DNA of 64,000 nt, taken from positions 1,176,003-1,240,002 of the forward strand of contig NC_012438.1 in NCBI RefSeq assembly GCF_000021545.1. Reading direction: 5' to 3'. Made by a program: the position numbers and the translations under genes. The notes beneath the pieces were generated by a model. It had not been told where the DNA came from. It saw only the letters and a program-made list of their open reading frames with translations, and did not search any database. This stretch comes from Sulfurihydrogenibium azorense Az-Fu1. GTDB lineage: Bacteria; Aquificota; Aquificia; Aquificales; Hydrogenothermaceae. Shown piece by piece: positions 42,349 through 52,213 of this stretch (its first letter is position 1; each line of letters starts with the position of its first letter).

Positions 42349-45300
42349 TCACGATTCCATAAGTGCTTTAAATTCTGGCTCAATGTATCTTATTTCTGCT
42401 TTATAGTCATCAAAATTTGGTGTTAGTATGCTACTACAGTTTACGTAGACTACCTGTGGTTTGTATGGTTTAAGTTGCTGCTTTATAAACTCTTTATCTT
42501 TTTTGTAGTCTTCTTCATTCCAATTGTCTGTGTGTTCTCTCCATACTATGGCATAGTCTTTACTGTCTTTTTCTCCGATTATGAATTGGTATGTTTTGCC
42601 TTCGTTTTGTTCTTTTTTGATTTTTTTTATTTTTATTCCAAGAAGGTAGTTAAATGTTTCTGGTATATCAATATTTGTTTCTTGTGGTTCTCCGACTTCT
42701 GATAGATTTATTTTTAGTTTGTAGTTGAATGGATTTTTTAGATGTTGGAAGTTTAGAAGGTATGGACTTTCTCTTGTTTCGTAATCAAGAAAGTATTTTA
42801 TAAGATAATCGTCTTTAAATACTTTTTGTGCTGATTGGTTTTCTTGTAGTTCTATATTGTCAAGTGCGTCTTCGTATTGTTCTAAGGTGTGGTATTTGAA
42901 GAAAACACCAATTCCATCTGTGTCTTGCGGTTTTCCTTCTTTCCAGTTGAAGGAATATGCTACCTTCTTAATTCTTGGAATAATAACTGTATCAAAGTAA
43001 TCTGCCATCTCCACTAAGATAAATTTTCTTTTTCCTCCATCTTCTTTATTTAGTTTCATAACTGCATGTGCGGTTGTGCCAGAGCCTGCGAAGAAGTCAA
43101 GGATAATAGTATTCATCTGTTCAAGATTATTTAAAGAAATAAGATAACTTACCAAAGATACTGGCTTCGGATAAGTATAAATATCTTTGTTAAATAATTT
43201 TTTTATCTCTTTAGAAGCTTCCTCGTTTGTTCCAACTTTGGAAACATATTTATTTTTGGCATATAAAGGATTATTAATATTTGTAAAAATAATCTGTTTT
43301 GGAGAAGTTTTAGAAACAGAATTATTCCCATAAATAGCTCTTATAGCAAAATTTTTACTCTTAATCCAAAATCTTGTCCCTTTTGGTATTTCTTCATTTA
43401 TCTTATCTTGAGACCATCTCGACCTAAATCTTAATCTCAATTCATTTACATTTTTTCCATTTTTAACAATAACCTTTCCTTCTAATTTATATTTAACATC
43501 GTCAGTCTGTGTATATTCTCCATCGGGTATACTAAACTTCACACTGTCAGGAGGAAATATTAAACTTTTTTCAGGGTTAGATGCATTATATAAAGGAGCA
43601 TCTTCTAGCTCTTTTTTTATATCTTCAATAAGTAATTCTTTAATTTGATCAGATTTGTTCAAAAGATTTTTGGCAAAACAGATTATAAAATCTCTATTAA
43701 AATAATAATTAAGTTTTTGCCTCCCAAAATGCTGAGTTTTTTCCCAACAAAAAGTGGTTATTTTATTATATGTGCCATATTCTAATTCCATTAACTTATT
43801 TAAATTATCTACTTCATTATCATCACACTGCACAAAAATAACTCCATCTTCTTTCATTAATTCTTTTGCCAACTTTAATCTATTCTCCATCATTGTAAGC
43901 CAAGATGAATGCTGATAATTGTCCCTATAAAGAAAATCATCGCTTCCAGTATTGTAAGGTGGGTCTATATAAACAGTTTTTACTTTCTCTCTATACTTAT
44001 TCAAAAGCAAATTCAAAGCCTGAAAGTTTTCACTCTTTATCAAAACTCCATCTAAAATCTCATCTAAATCGCTCTCTTCACTCAAAGCAACCAGCAACTT
44101 CCACTTAAACTCCTCATCAAAGTATTTTGTATCAATTGGTAGCTTCTTCCATTCCCTTTCATTAATCATTAAATCCTTTTTATCTTTAACCTCTATCCCA
44201 AACAATTCTTTCCACTCTTCTAATTGCTTTTTATTGTTTAAAATCCCATCTAAGATGCTTTCTAAAAACTCTTCTCCTGCATACTCTTTAATCTTGTCCA
44301 GAGTTATTACATAATGTGTGTCAATAACAAACTTCTTCTTCTCCCAGAGTTTCTTCTGGAAGTTTTCAATCTGTGCCAGGAATTCAATTATCTTTAAAGC
44401 AATGTTTCTGAAAGCCCTGACACCAACTAAATAAAGCCTTAACTTATCAAAATAACCGCTTTGCTCTAAAACCTGCAAATCTTCTAACTGTAAAAACTCG
44501 TTTTTAATGTAAAAATCCAGCTCTCTTTCTAAAAATCCTTTTAAGTCTTTATGTATGAAATAATCCGTTGTGTTTCGCCTTGTGTATCTGTAAAGATGTT
44601 TTTCAATTAAGGTCTTGTCTCCTTCTTTTTCAAATATAAGCCTTGCCAGACTGTTCTGTGGTATTTTTTCTTCTAAAATTCTCACTGTTTCTTCATTAAT
44701 CTTATCCTGCGATGCTGACTGCCCATGTTTGTATTTTTCTTCCTCTTCTTGGGTTAATCCTCTGTATTCAAAGTAAATGTTAAGCTCTTTTTTATCCTCG
44801 TCAAAATCAAATACCTTTTCATCTAAGACGAAAAACTTCTTTTCGGGAGATTTAATGTTTCCTTTTTCTTCTTCTGCTTCAACAACCCTGAAATTAACAG
44901 TTAGCCCTTCTTTACTCTTGAAGGTGTATCTCCTGAAATACTCCGTTGTTTTTATGTAATACTGGTCTTTGTTTGCCCAGTAAAGTAAAACTTCCTCTCC
45001 ATTGTAAGGAACAACATACTTCTCATTCTTTCCATACCTTCTTTTGCTTATGAAATCTCCTTTATCGTAATATCTTGAGAAGAAATTGATTAAGTGATTG
45101 TAAATCTCTCTTTCTAAATCTTCGGATATTTTTATCTCCTGTAGCTGTTTCTTTTTCTCGTAATATTTCTTTCCCAAAGGTGTGTCTTTGAATCCTTCTT
45201 TTAATTCTCCATTCTCAAAAGCATCTTCCCCAAGATTATCTTTTGCCTTTTGCTTTATCTTCTCAAATTCTTCTTTTACCTTCTTTATTTCCTCTTCTCC

Positions 45301-45483
45301 AGCTAATTTCAGTTGTTTTCTGATTTCACCGATTAACTCTTTCTCAATAAACTCTTCAATTTCTTTTCTTTTGTAATTCATTATTCTGTAAATTCCAAAA
45401 TCAAGGTCTTCGCTTTCAAATTGGAAAATCTCTCTCAGTTTTTCTTTCAGTTTTTCCTGTAGACCATTTGCTTTGTTTTGCAT
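42349..45483 (-). CDS. Type III restriction-modification DNA methyltransferase Mod (mod2)
   Basis: About 1,044 residues from ATG 45483 (AAGGAGG 8 nt upstream); a GTG at 45522 is in frame but has no ribosome site. Motif IV is Asp-Pro-Pro-Tyr-Asn-Thr-Gly and motif I is Leu-Asp-Phe-Phe-Ala-Gly-Ser-Gly-Thr-Thr, the N6-adenine beta-class order. N- and C-terminal regions closely resemble mod1, but the region between motifs IV and I (target recognition) differs. No stop or frameshift is seen. It should methylate its own site and guide Res2. Confidence 0.9.
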   Translation of the reverse strand: MQNKANGLQEKLKEKLREIFQFESEDLDFGIYRIMNYKRKEIEEFIEKELIGEIRKQLKLAGEEEIKKVKEEFEKIKQKAKDNLGEDAFENGELKEGFKDTPLGKKYYEKKKQLQEIKISEDLEREIYNHLINFFSRYYDKGDFISKRRYGKNEKYVVPYNGEEVLLYWANKDQYYIKTTEYFRRYTFKSKEGLTVNFRVVEAEEEKGNIKSPEKKFFVLDEKVFDFDEDKKELNIYFEYRGLTQEEEEKYKHGQSASQDKINEETVRILEEKIPQNSLARLIFEKEGDKTLIEKHLYRYTRRNTTDYFIHKDLKGFLERELDFYIKNEFLQLEDLQVLEQSGYFDKLRLYLVGVRAFRNIALKIIEFLAQIENFQKKLWEKKKFVIDTHYVITLDKIKEYAGEEFLESILDGILNNKKQLEEWKELFGIEVKDKKDLMINEREWKKLPIDTKYFDEEFKWKLLVALSEESDLDEILDGVLIKSENFQALNLLLNKYREKVKTVYIDPPYNTGSDDFLYRDNYQHSSWLTMMENRLKLAKELMKEDGVIFVQCDDNEVDNLNKLMELEYGTYNKITTFCWEKTQHFGRQKLNYYFNRDFIICFAKNLLNKSDQIKELLIEDIKKELEDAPLYNASNPEKSLIFPPDSVKFSIPDGEYTQTDDVKYKLEGKVIVKNGKNVNELRLRFRSRWSQDKINEEIPKGTRFWIKSKNFAIRAIYGNNSVSKTSPKQIIFTNINNPLYAKNKYVSKVGTNEEASKEIKKLFNKDIYTYPKPVSLVSYLISLNNLEQMNTIILDFFAGSGTTAHAVMKLNKEDGGKRKFILVEMADYFDTVIIPRIKKVAYSFNWKEGKPQDTDGIGVFFKYHTLEQYEDALDNIELQENQSAQKVFKDDYLIKYFLDYETRESPYLLNFQHLKNPFNYKLKINLSEVGEPQETNIDIPETFNYLLGIKIKKIKKEQNEGKTYQFIIGEKDSKDYAIVWREHTDNWNEEDYKKDKEFIKQQLKPYKPQVVYVNCSSILTPNFDDYKAEIRYIEPEFKALMES

Positions 45484-45507
45484 GTTTGCATCCTCCTTAA
45501 CATGTGC

Positions 45508-45544
45508 GTGAGTATCCCTCACCTACGGTGAGGGGGTAGCTCAC
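45508..45544. repeat. GC-rich nested inverted repeat between res1 remnant and mod2
   Basis: CCCTCACC (45516-45523) pairs with GGTGAGGG (45527-45534) across a 3-nt loop, and outer GTGAG (45508-45512) pairs with CTCAC (45540-45544). It stands out from the AT-rich surroundings and lies where res1 is cut. It may be the end of a small mobile element or a recombination scar. Confidence 0.6.
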
Positions 45545-45549
45545 CCCTA

Positions 45550-45987
45550 TCAGAAATTTAGTTTAACTTTTCTACATAGGAAAGTCAAGTGTTTTGATGC
45601 AAGCTTTTTAAGGTCTTCTTCAGTGAAAGGATTTATTTTTGTTCTGTTTTCGCTGTTAAACTTCTCCACATTGTAATATCTATCAAGGAAAATCTCGGAA
45701 AATAAGACGGCTAAGTATTGGAAGTATTTAAGGTTAAAGTTTGGCTGTCTCCTGTTTCGCCTTAGCTTTTCAACATATTCTCTAATTGCTTCGTCATATC
45801 CCAAAAGCGCATCTTCCCATTCCGATTTCAAACCAATTAACACATCAACAAAATAGCTTCTTCCTGTGGAATCATAACCTTCCTGAGTATCTTTCAGTTT
45901 TTCCCTCAACTTATTAAAATCATCAAAGCCAAATAGATTGAGAAAGAATCTGCTGAGCACTAAATGCTTCTCAGGTTTCATATCCAT
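45550..45987 (-). pseudogene. Truncated type III Res (res1) remnant
   Basis: ATG 45987 is one base after the mod1 stop. About 130 residues align with the N-terminus of res2 (Tyr-Asp-Ser-Thr-Gly-Arg-Ser-Tyr-Phe, Leu-Lys-Tyr-Phe-Gln-Tyr-Leu-Ala-Val-Leu), up to Asp-Leu-Lys-Lys-Leu-Ala, exactly before the helicase Walker A. The tail then becomes unrelated sequence and stops at 45550. The helicase and nuclease are lost. Confidence 0.85.
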
Positions 45988-45988
45988 C

Positions 45989-48965
45989 TTAGCCCACCCT
46001 CTCAAACATTAATGATTTAAACAGAGGCTCTATCGCTCTAAAGCCTTCAGCTACTGCATCTCCGTTAATGTAAATCTCGCCCGGCTCAAACTCTTTTATC
46101 TCTTTTTCAATAAATTCTCTGTCCTTCTCAAAGTCTATGTCTTTAATACTTCTCCAAACAATAGCAACCCTCTTTCCTTCCTTCTCCCCAAAAACAAAAA
46201 CATACTTTCTGCCATTCTCTTCCAAAATCTTATAACTCTTAACCTGTAAGCCCAGCAAATAATTAAATGTCTCAATCAAATCTACATTAACTATTCTCTG
46301 CTGGTAGTTTTCTATGATTTTAAGTTTGTAGTTAAACGGGTCTTTTAACTCATCAATGTTTAGGAAGGTTTTGCTGTTTTTTGTTTCCCATTCAAGCATG
46401 TATTTGACAAAGTAATCAGGAAATTCCAGTAAAAGTTTTTGCTGTTCTTCATCCTGTTGTTCAAACTCAATGTTTTCTAATGTGTCTTCGTATTGTTCTA
46501 AGGTGTGGTATTTGAAGAAGCCTCCCGCTGTTTTTTCGTTATATTTTTCCTTAACATCTTCTTCTTTTGAAATGCCTGATTTATCATAAGCTAAAACCTT
46601 CTTCATTCTCGGTAAAACCACTGTCCAGAAATGTTCACCCATCTCAACTCCAATCCATTTTCTTTTAAGTTTGTGTGCTACTGCTATTGTTGTGCCAGAG
46701 CCGAGGAAGAAGTCTAAGATTAAATCTCCTTCGTTGGATGTGGATTCTATAACACGCTTCAGGAGGATTTCGGAGTTTTCGGTTTGAAAATCCCAACCAA
46801 AAGAATAACCCGGAATATCTGTCCAGTCATTATCAATAGGCTCTCTTCCATCGGTAATTACCAGATAATCTACTCTTTCTTTTTCTTCTCCGCATTTAGG
46901 ACACTTCTTCCATATTCCTTTATAATGAGTATAACCACATACACTACATCTAATTCTTATTCTCCCTTCCTTTTCCATCTCTTCTATTCTTTCCTGACTA
47001 AAAGTCCATGCTCTTCCAGGAGGCGGGTATAATTTTTTGCCAAAGATAATTCTCGGTTCCCCTCCTTTTCTACCAGCTGTCATAGAAGTCATATCATGCC
47101 ACCAAGGCTCTTTAGGTTTGTCTAGCAATTTTCTGTATCCTTTAAATACAAAATTTTCAGATTTTACAAAATAAAATAATGAATCAATAGCGGTAGGAAA
47201 TCTATCAGCACCAAAACCTTTTTTGACAATTCTATTTACTATTATCTCATTCCTAAAATTCTCCCATCCAAAAATCTCATTCAAAAGCATTCTTACATAC
47301 ATATTCCCGTTATAATCGCATCTTACGAAAATACTTCCCTTTTCATTTAACAACTCTCTTGCCAAACTCAACCTATTTTCAAGCATACTAATCCAAGTAG
47401 CATCCTTATACTTCACATTATACAAATAATCAGCATCCTGTTCCTTATTAAACGGCGGATCAATATAAATAGTCTGAACTCGGTTGCCATACTTATTTAA
47501 AATCGTATTCAAACCCTGCCAGTTTTCACTCTTTATAAGCAAACCATCTAAAGCATCTTCCAAATCCACACTCTCACTAATCTTCTCTAAAAGCCTAAAC
47601 TTAAACTCCTCATCAAAATATCTTGTATCAATAGGAAGCCTTTTATCTTTTAAATCATCTTTACTCCTTATGCTACCAAATCCAAGCTCTTCCCATTCCT
47701 CTAACTGTTTAGAATTATCTAATACCCTATCCAAAACCCACTCATAAAACCCCTCATCAGTCCATTCCTTAATCCTATCTAATGTAATTACATAATCAGT
47801 CCTGACAACAAACTTTTTCTTTTCCCATAGCCTCTTTTGAAAATCCTAAATCTGAGATAAAAACTCAATTATCTTTTCCCCAATATCCTTAACAGTTTTT
47901 GCCCTTGTAATATGCTTATCTAAATACTTCTCCTGCGATAAAGTCTCATAATTTAAAACTTCAGCTTTAATAAAATAATCCAACTGCTCAGACAAAAATC
48001 TTTTTAAATTTTTATGAATAAAATAATCTTTTGTATTCTTAGCGGTAAACCTATTTATATGATATAAAAGTAAAGGTTTATCATTTTTAAACTTAAGAAT
48101 CAAAGATTTGACAAGATTTAGTTTTTTTTTCTTCTTTCCCAAAATCTGCTTTTAGAGTTTCGAAAATCTTATTATTGATTTTCTCCTGCTTTGCAGTATT
48201 ACTGCCACCTTCGACATCATAATCTTTAACTTCCTTATCTGAAAGCTCCCTATACTGAAATCTTACGATTATCTCATTGTCTTTAATCTCTAAATAATTT
48301 TCATCATCTAAAACAAAAAACCTTTCCTTTGTAGCCTTGTTAGATGCGATTTCATCCTTTGCCTCTACAACTCTAAAAATAACCTTAAGATTATCAGATT
48401 TAAAAGTATAATCTCTAAATAAAAGTCCAGTTTTTATATAATACTGCTCAGCGGTTGCCCAGTAAAGTTTCACTTCCTCACCATCGTAAGGTATAGCATA
48501 CTTATGACCTTTTATAGAGTATCTGTATTTTGGTATAAAATCCCCATCTTCATAATATCTTGAAAAGAAAGTATAAAGGTCATTATAAACCTGACCTTTT
48601 ATCTCATCAATCTTTTCAATCATCTCTTTTTGCTCTTTTACTTCTAAATACTCCTGGCCAAGAGGTGTTTCTTCAAAACTTTTATTTAGATCTCCGGTAG
48701 GTAAAATTGCATTTTTCCCAAGAGCTTTTTCTACATTTTCTTTTGCTCTATTAAACCTTTCATCTATATTCTCAGCTAAAGCACCTTTATGCTTTTCAAA
48801 AGAAGACTCAACAATATCTTTTAACCTATTTTCAATAAAATCTCTTATCTGCTCTCTTTTATAGTTTAAAATTCTATAAATTCCAAAATCTAAATCGGAT
48901 GCCTCAAACTGAAATAGGTCTTTCATTAAATTTTGAAATTTTTCAAGTTCATTTTTAAAGCCCAT
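45989..48965 (-). pseudogene. Decayed type III Mod (mod1): one frameshift, one nonsense codon
   Basis: The ATG at 48965 (GGAGG upstream) begins a Mod homologue of mod2. A run of nine A on the coding strand (plus-strand T9, 48122-48130) shifts the frame; the rest continues in the next frame (Leu-Asn-Leu-Val-Lys). At 47848-47846 an in-frame TAG replaces the Glu of homologues in Ile-Glu-(Asn/Asp)-Phe-Gln. Beyond it the frame is open to 45989 with Asp-Pro-Pro-Phe-Asn (motif IV), a zinc-ribbon insert (Cys-Ser-Val-Cys ... Cys-Pro-Lys-Cys) not seen in mod2, and Leu-Asp-Phe-Phe-Leu-Gly-Ser-Gly-Thr-Thr. Probably not functional unless suppressed. Confidence 0.85.
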
Positions 48966-49251
48966 TTATCCCTCCATCTCTCAACAACTCTTCTAAACTA
49001 TTAGCCAAAAAGACTTTTGTAAATAGTTTATCTAATTCTTCTAAGTCGTTAATGCCTGAAATTAATTTTTCCAATTCCTCAGGAACTCTTTCAAATTTAA
49101 GATTGATAAGTTTAAGAATATCTTCTTTCTTAGCTCCAATTATTCCTTCCATTTTCCATTTTTCTGTTAATGTCATCATCTCTTTTTCACCTCCCAAGAT
49201 TTCCTTTAAAACATTTTCAACTTCTTGCGGGTTATTTACAACTGAAATATA
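48955..49251 (-). pseudogene. DUF4351-type C-terminal fragment, cut by IS copy 2
   Basis: The frame is open from the edge of IS copy 2 to 48955 and ends Leu-Glu-Glu-Leu-Leu-Arg-Asp-Gly-Gly. Leu-Lys-Phe-Glu-Arg-Val-Pro-Glu-Glu-Leu-Glu-Lys and the Asp-Leu-Glu-Glu-Leu pattern resemble DUF4351, the tail of Rpn-type recombination-promoting nucleases. The upstream nuclease domain is missing. It overlaps the mod1 start. An internal ATG could make about 73 residues, probably without function. Confidence 0.55.
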
Positions 49252-49691
49252 ACCCTAATTTCCAATTCAAAAAAAAGATGAAATAAAAAACCTCCGGTGG
49301 TATCATAAAGTAAAACTACCACTGGAGGTTAAACCATGACATTTAGAAATTATATCATAAACGTTTATATTTTGACAGATGAAATTCTAAAACTCATAAA
49401 ACATAAACATAAAACAAATAAGCCTAAATTCTCTGATGTAGAGCTTATAACTCTCATCATATTTTCTATGAGCTATAGAAAAGGTGATTACAAAATAACA
49501 CTTAAGGAATTTAAAGAGAGTAAGGAAGAGAATAGAGACAGTATTTAGCAAGTTATACTATATGGGAATAGAGGATATCAGGGCAGTATCTTTAGAAGGA
49601 TTTAAAGCTAAGATAAACTTCTTCATTTTAGCTTTAAGTTTTGCTACTTGTCTTGGTTTGTTTTAAAATTATTTAAATTGGAAATTAGAGT
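49252..49691 (+). mobile_element. Internally deleted IS copy 2
   Basis: Nearly identical to the copy at 38753, with a few substitutions (for example CCGGTGG in place of CCAGTGG in the hairpin). The 70-residue N-terminal frame starts at 49336. The right tip is followed by TTTAACTTA. CCTCCGGTGGTA (49291-49302) pairs with TACCACTGGAGG (49317-49328). Confidence 0.75.
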
Positions 49692-49699
49692 TTAACTTA
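49691..49699. repeat. Target-site duplication, right copy
   Basis: TTTAACTTA, identical to 38744-38752. It lies 9 bp before the ATG of the cyclase gene and touches its ribosome-binding region (TTAGGTGA). Confidence 0.75.
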
Positions 49700-49708
49700 G
49701 GTGATAAG

Positions 49709-52189
49709 ATGATAAACGTACCCATAGAAAGTTTATTAGAAGAAAATAATCCTATCGTTAATTCAAATGATACGTTAGAAGATACAATAAAAAAGATGAG
49801 GGAGTATAATCAAGGTTTCGTGGTTATCTTAAAAGATAAATCAGCTGTCGGTATTCTTAGTGAAAGGGACGTAATAAGGTTGTTTAAACAAAAAGTAGAC
49901 TTAAGTGAAAATGTAATGAAGTTTGCAACTAAAAGTCTAATAACAGTTAGAAAAGATAGAAGTGTATTTTTTGCTGTAAATCTCTTAGTAGAAAACAATA
50001 TCAGAAGGTTGATAGTAGTTGATGAGAAAGGGGACTTTGTAGGCACAGTAACTATGAAAAAATTACTTTTAAAGTTAGAGGAAGATATATACAGGAAGAA
50101 TTTAACTTTAAAAGATCTTCAAGGAAGAAAGAACATAATTTCTGTCAGTAGAAAAACTCCAGTAAAAGAAGCGATAGAAATAATGTTTGAAAATAATATT
50201 GGTTCTATATTGGTTGTTGATGATGAGCACCCTGTAGGAATATTTACAGAAAGAGATGTTTTAAACAAGTTTGATGAACTTGACTCTAATCAGCCAATAG
50301 AGATGTATATGTCTTCTCCAGTGGAAACAATAGATATAGAAACATCTGTTTACGATGCTTTAAAAGTTATGGATTCAAAAAAGATAAGTAGATTGGTCTT
50401 AACACAAGAAGGTAAATTTGTAAGTTTTATTACACAAAGGGATATTATAAAAGCAATAAGTGGAAATTTTGAAACCTTTTTGGAAAGAAAGTTAAAGAGT
50501 ACAAAAGACATACTTGATATTTTCCCTGAATTAATCGTTGAAGTTATAGACATGGTAGAAAGTCAATATATACAGTGGATGAACAAAAAGGCGAAAGATT
50601 TTTTTGGAAACTTAATTGGTAATGATATTGTTACCATAATTCCAGAGAAAGATTGGGGATACCTTTACTCAAAACTATTAAAAGATAAGAAGGTTGAAAA
50701 ATTAAAAGTAACTGATGGTGAAAGGGTTTTTGAAGTTTCGGGGTCATACATAATATCGGACATTAAAGAATTCAGAGGTAAAATAAAATTACTTCTTAGA
50801 GATATCTCTAAAGAAAAAGAAGATCAAAATATCATTTTAAAAGAACTTCAAACCTATAAGTCTATTTTAGATTCAATAGAAGATATGATAATTATTTATC
50901 AAGCAGATAATGGAAGAATTAAAATGTTTAACAGGTCTGTTATGAAAAAGTTGGGATATACTCAGGAAGAACTTAAAAATATGACAATCTTTGACATTGT
51001 AGAGGAAGATAAAGACTTTCTAAAACAAAATATAGAAAAAATAGTTAGGAAGGGAGAGGTTGTAAGTGGAAAACGCACCTATAAAGAAGTACACGGAGGA
51101 AAGATACCTGTTGAAGTTAACGCTACAAGTGTTACGTTCAACGGAAATCCTCATATTTTGATAGTTGCACGAGATATAAGTCTTAGAATTAAGCTTGAGG
51201 AAGAGATAAATTATAGGAATAGTCAAATGCAAATTTTACACAACTTTGTTTTAGCTTTAAACAAAGCTACCTCTATAAAAGAATCTTATAATATCTTAGC
51301 AAAAATTTTGTTAAACATTGTTAAAATTGATAAATTAATTATTTATAGAATAAACCCTTCTTTAAATGCAGTGGTTGAAAAGCTGTATTACGGTTTTGAT
51401 AAAGAGCCAGCAGATTTATGTTTAAATGGAGAACTTCTGGAGTGTAAAGTTATGATATCAGGTGATACTATAGTAGAGAATGATAAATTTGCATTTCAAT
51501 GTGGAAAATTAAAGTTAAACCACGGTTCGTTTTTATGTAGTAATGTGGTTTCCAGTGGTAAAACAATAGCTATAATTAATATGATTAGCATGGAAGAAAA
51601 CTTTTTTACAAAAGAAAAAGTCGAATTTATAGAAAGCCTAATAAATGCATTTTCTCCATTTGCTTCAACATTAAATTTAATAGAGATAAACAAAGAATTA
51701 TCATTGAAGGATTCGTTAACAAATCTTTACAATAGAAGATATATAATAGAATTCTTTACAAAGGAGATAGGTAAAGCAAAAAGATTAGATTACAATATTG
51801 GGGTATTAGTAATAGATGTTGATAACTTTAAAAAGTTAAATGACACGTATGGACATTTAGTTGGGGATTTGTGTTTAAAAAAGGTAAGTAATGTATTTTT
51901 AAATTCCGTAAGAGAGATGGATATTGTTGGAAGATGGGGTGGTGAAGAGTTTATAGTAATTTTGCCAGGTTCAGACGAAGAGAGTACGTATCAAATTGCA
52001 GAGAGGATAAGAAAGAAGGTTAGTTCGGAGGTTATATTTACACCAGATAATAAAATCTTAAATATAACTGTAAGTATAGGTATGGCAGTATATCCAAAGG
52101 ACGGAGATAACTTAGACGATCTCATAAAGGTAGCTGATGAAAAACTATACCAAGCAAAGAAAAGTGGCAAAAATTTAACAATTAGATAA
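49709..52189 (+). CDS. CBS-PAS-GAF diguanylate cyclase
   Basis: 826 residues: two pairs of CBS repeats (~1-265), PAS-like regions (~270-490), a GAF-like region (~500-650) and a C-terminal GGDEF domain with Gly-Gly-Glu-Glu-Phe and the expected Asp-Ser-Leu-Thr-Asn-Leu-Tyr-Asn-Arg-Arg start. The active-site signature is intact, so c-di-GMP synthesis is likely, gated by nucleotide (CBS) and other inputs. No membrane segment. Start ATG has TTAGGTGA upstream. The composite transposon ends 17 bp before it, so its original promoter is likely cut away. Confidence 0.9.
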   Translation: MINVPIESLLEENNPIVNSNDTLEDTIKKMREYNQGFVVILKDKSAVGILSERDVIRLFKQKVDLSENVMKFATKSLITVRKDRSVFFAVNLLVENNIRRLIVVDEKGDFVGTVTMKKLLLKLEEDIYRKNLTLKDLQGRKNIISVSRKTPVKEAIEIMFENNIGSILVVDDEHPVGIFTERDVLNKFDELDSNQPIEMYMSSPVETIDIETSVYDALKVMDSKKISRLVLTQEGKFVSFITQRDIIKAISGNFETFLERKLKSTKDILDIFPELIVEVIDMVESQYIQWMNKKAKDFFGNLIGNDIVTIIPEKDWGYLYSKLLKDKKVEKLKVTDGERVFEVSGSYIISDIKEFRGKIKLLLRDISKEKEDQNIILKELQTYKSILDSIEDMIIIYQADNGRIKMFNRSVMKKLGYTQEELKNMTIFDIVEEDKDFLKQNIEKIVRKGEVVSGKRTYKEVHGGKIPVEVNATSVTFNGNPHILIVARDISLRIKLEEEINYRNSQMQILHNFVLALNKATSIKESYNILAKILLNIVKIDKLIIYRINPSLNAVVEKLYYGFDKEPADLCLNGELLECKVMISGDTIVENDKFAFQCGKLKLNHGSFLCSNVVSSGKTIAIINMISMEENFFTKEKVEFIESLINAFSPFASTLNLIEINKELSLKDSLTNLYNRRYIIEFFTKEIGKAKRLDYNIGVLVIDVDNFKKLNDTYGHLVGDLCLKKVSNVFLNSVREMDIVGRWGGEEFIVILPGSDEESTYQIAERIRKKVSSEVIFTPDNKILNITVSIGMAVYPKDGDNLDDLIKVADEKLYQAKKSGKNLTIR

Positions 52190-52213
52190 AAAATTAACCC
52201 CATAGGAGGTTAA

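Larger units (their letters stand above)
38753..49691. mobile_element. Composite transposon-like unit carrying type III restriction-modification genes
   Basis: Two almost identical ~440-bp IS copies in the same orientation lie at the ends (38753-39192 and 49252-49691). The direct repeat TTTAACTTA (or TTAACTTA) flanks the outer ends only, while the inner flanks of each copy do not match, so the pair moved together. Cargo between them is a decayed and a newer type III restriction-modification locus, plus truncated lpxD and DUF4351-type genes at the inner edges. Both IS copies lack the catalytic middle of their transposase, so movement needed enzyme in trans. Confidence 0.8.

Noticed and set aside
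45508-45544. CRISPR repeat.
   Set aside because: The palindrome occurs once here, with no spacer-repeat series anywhere in the window.
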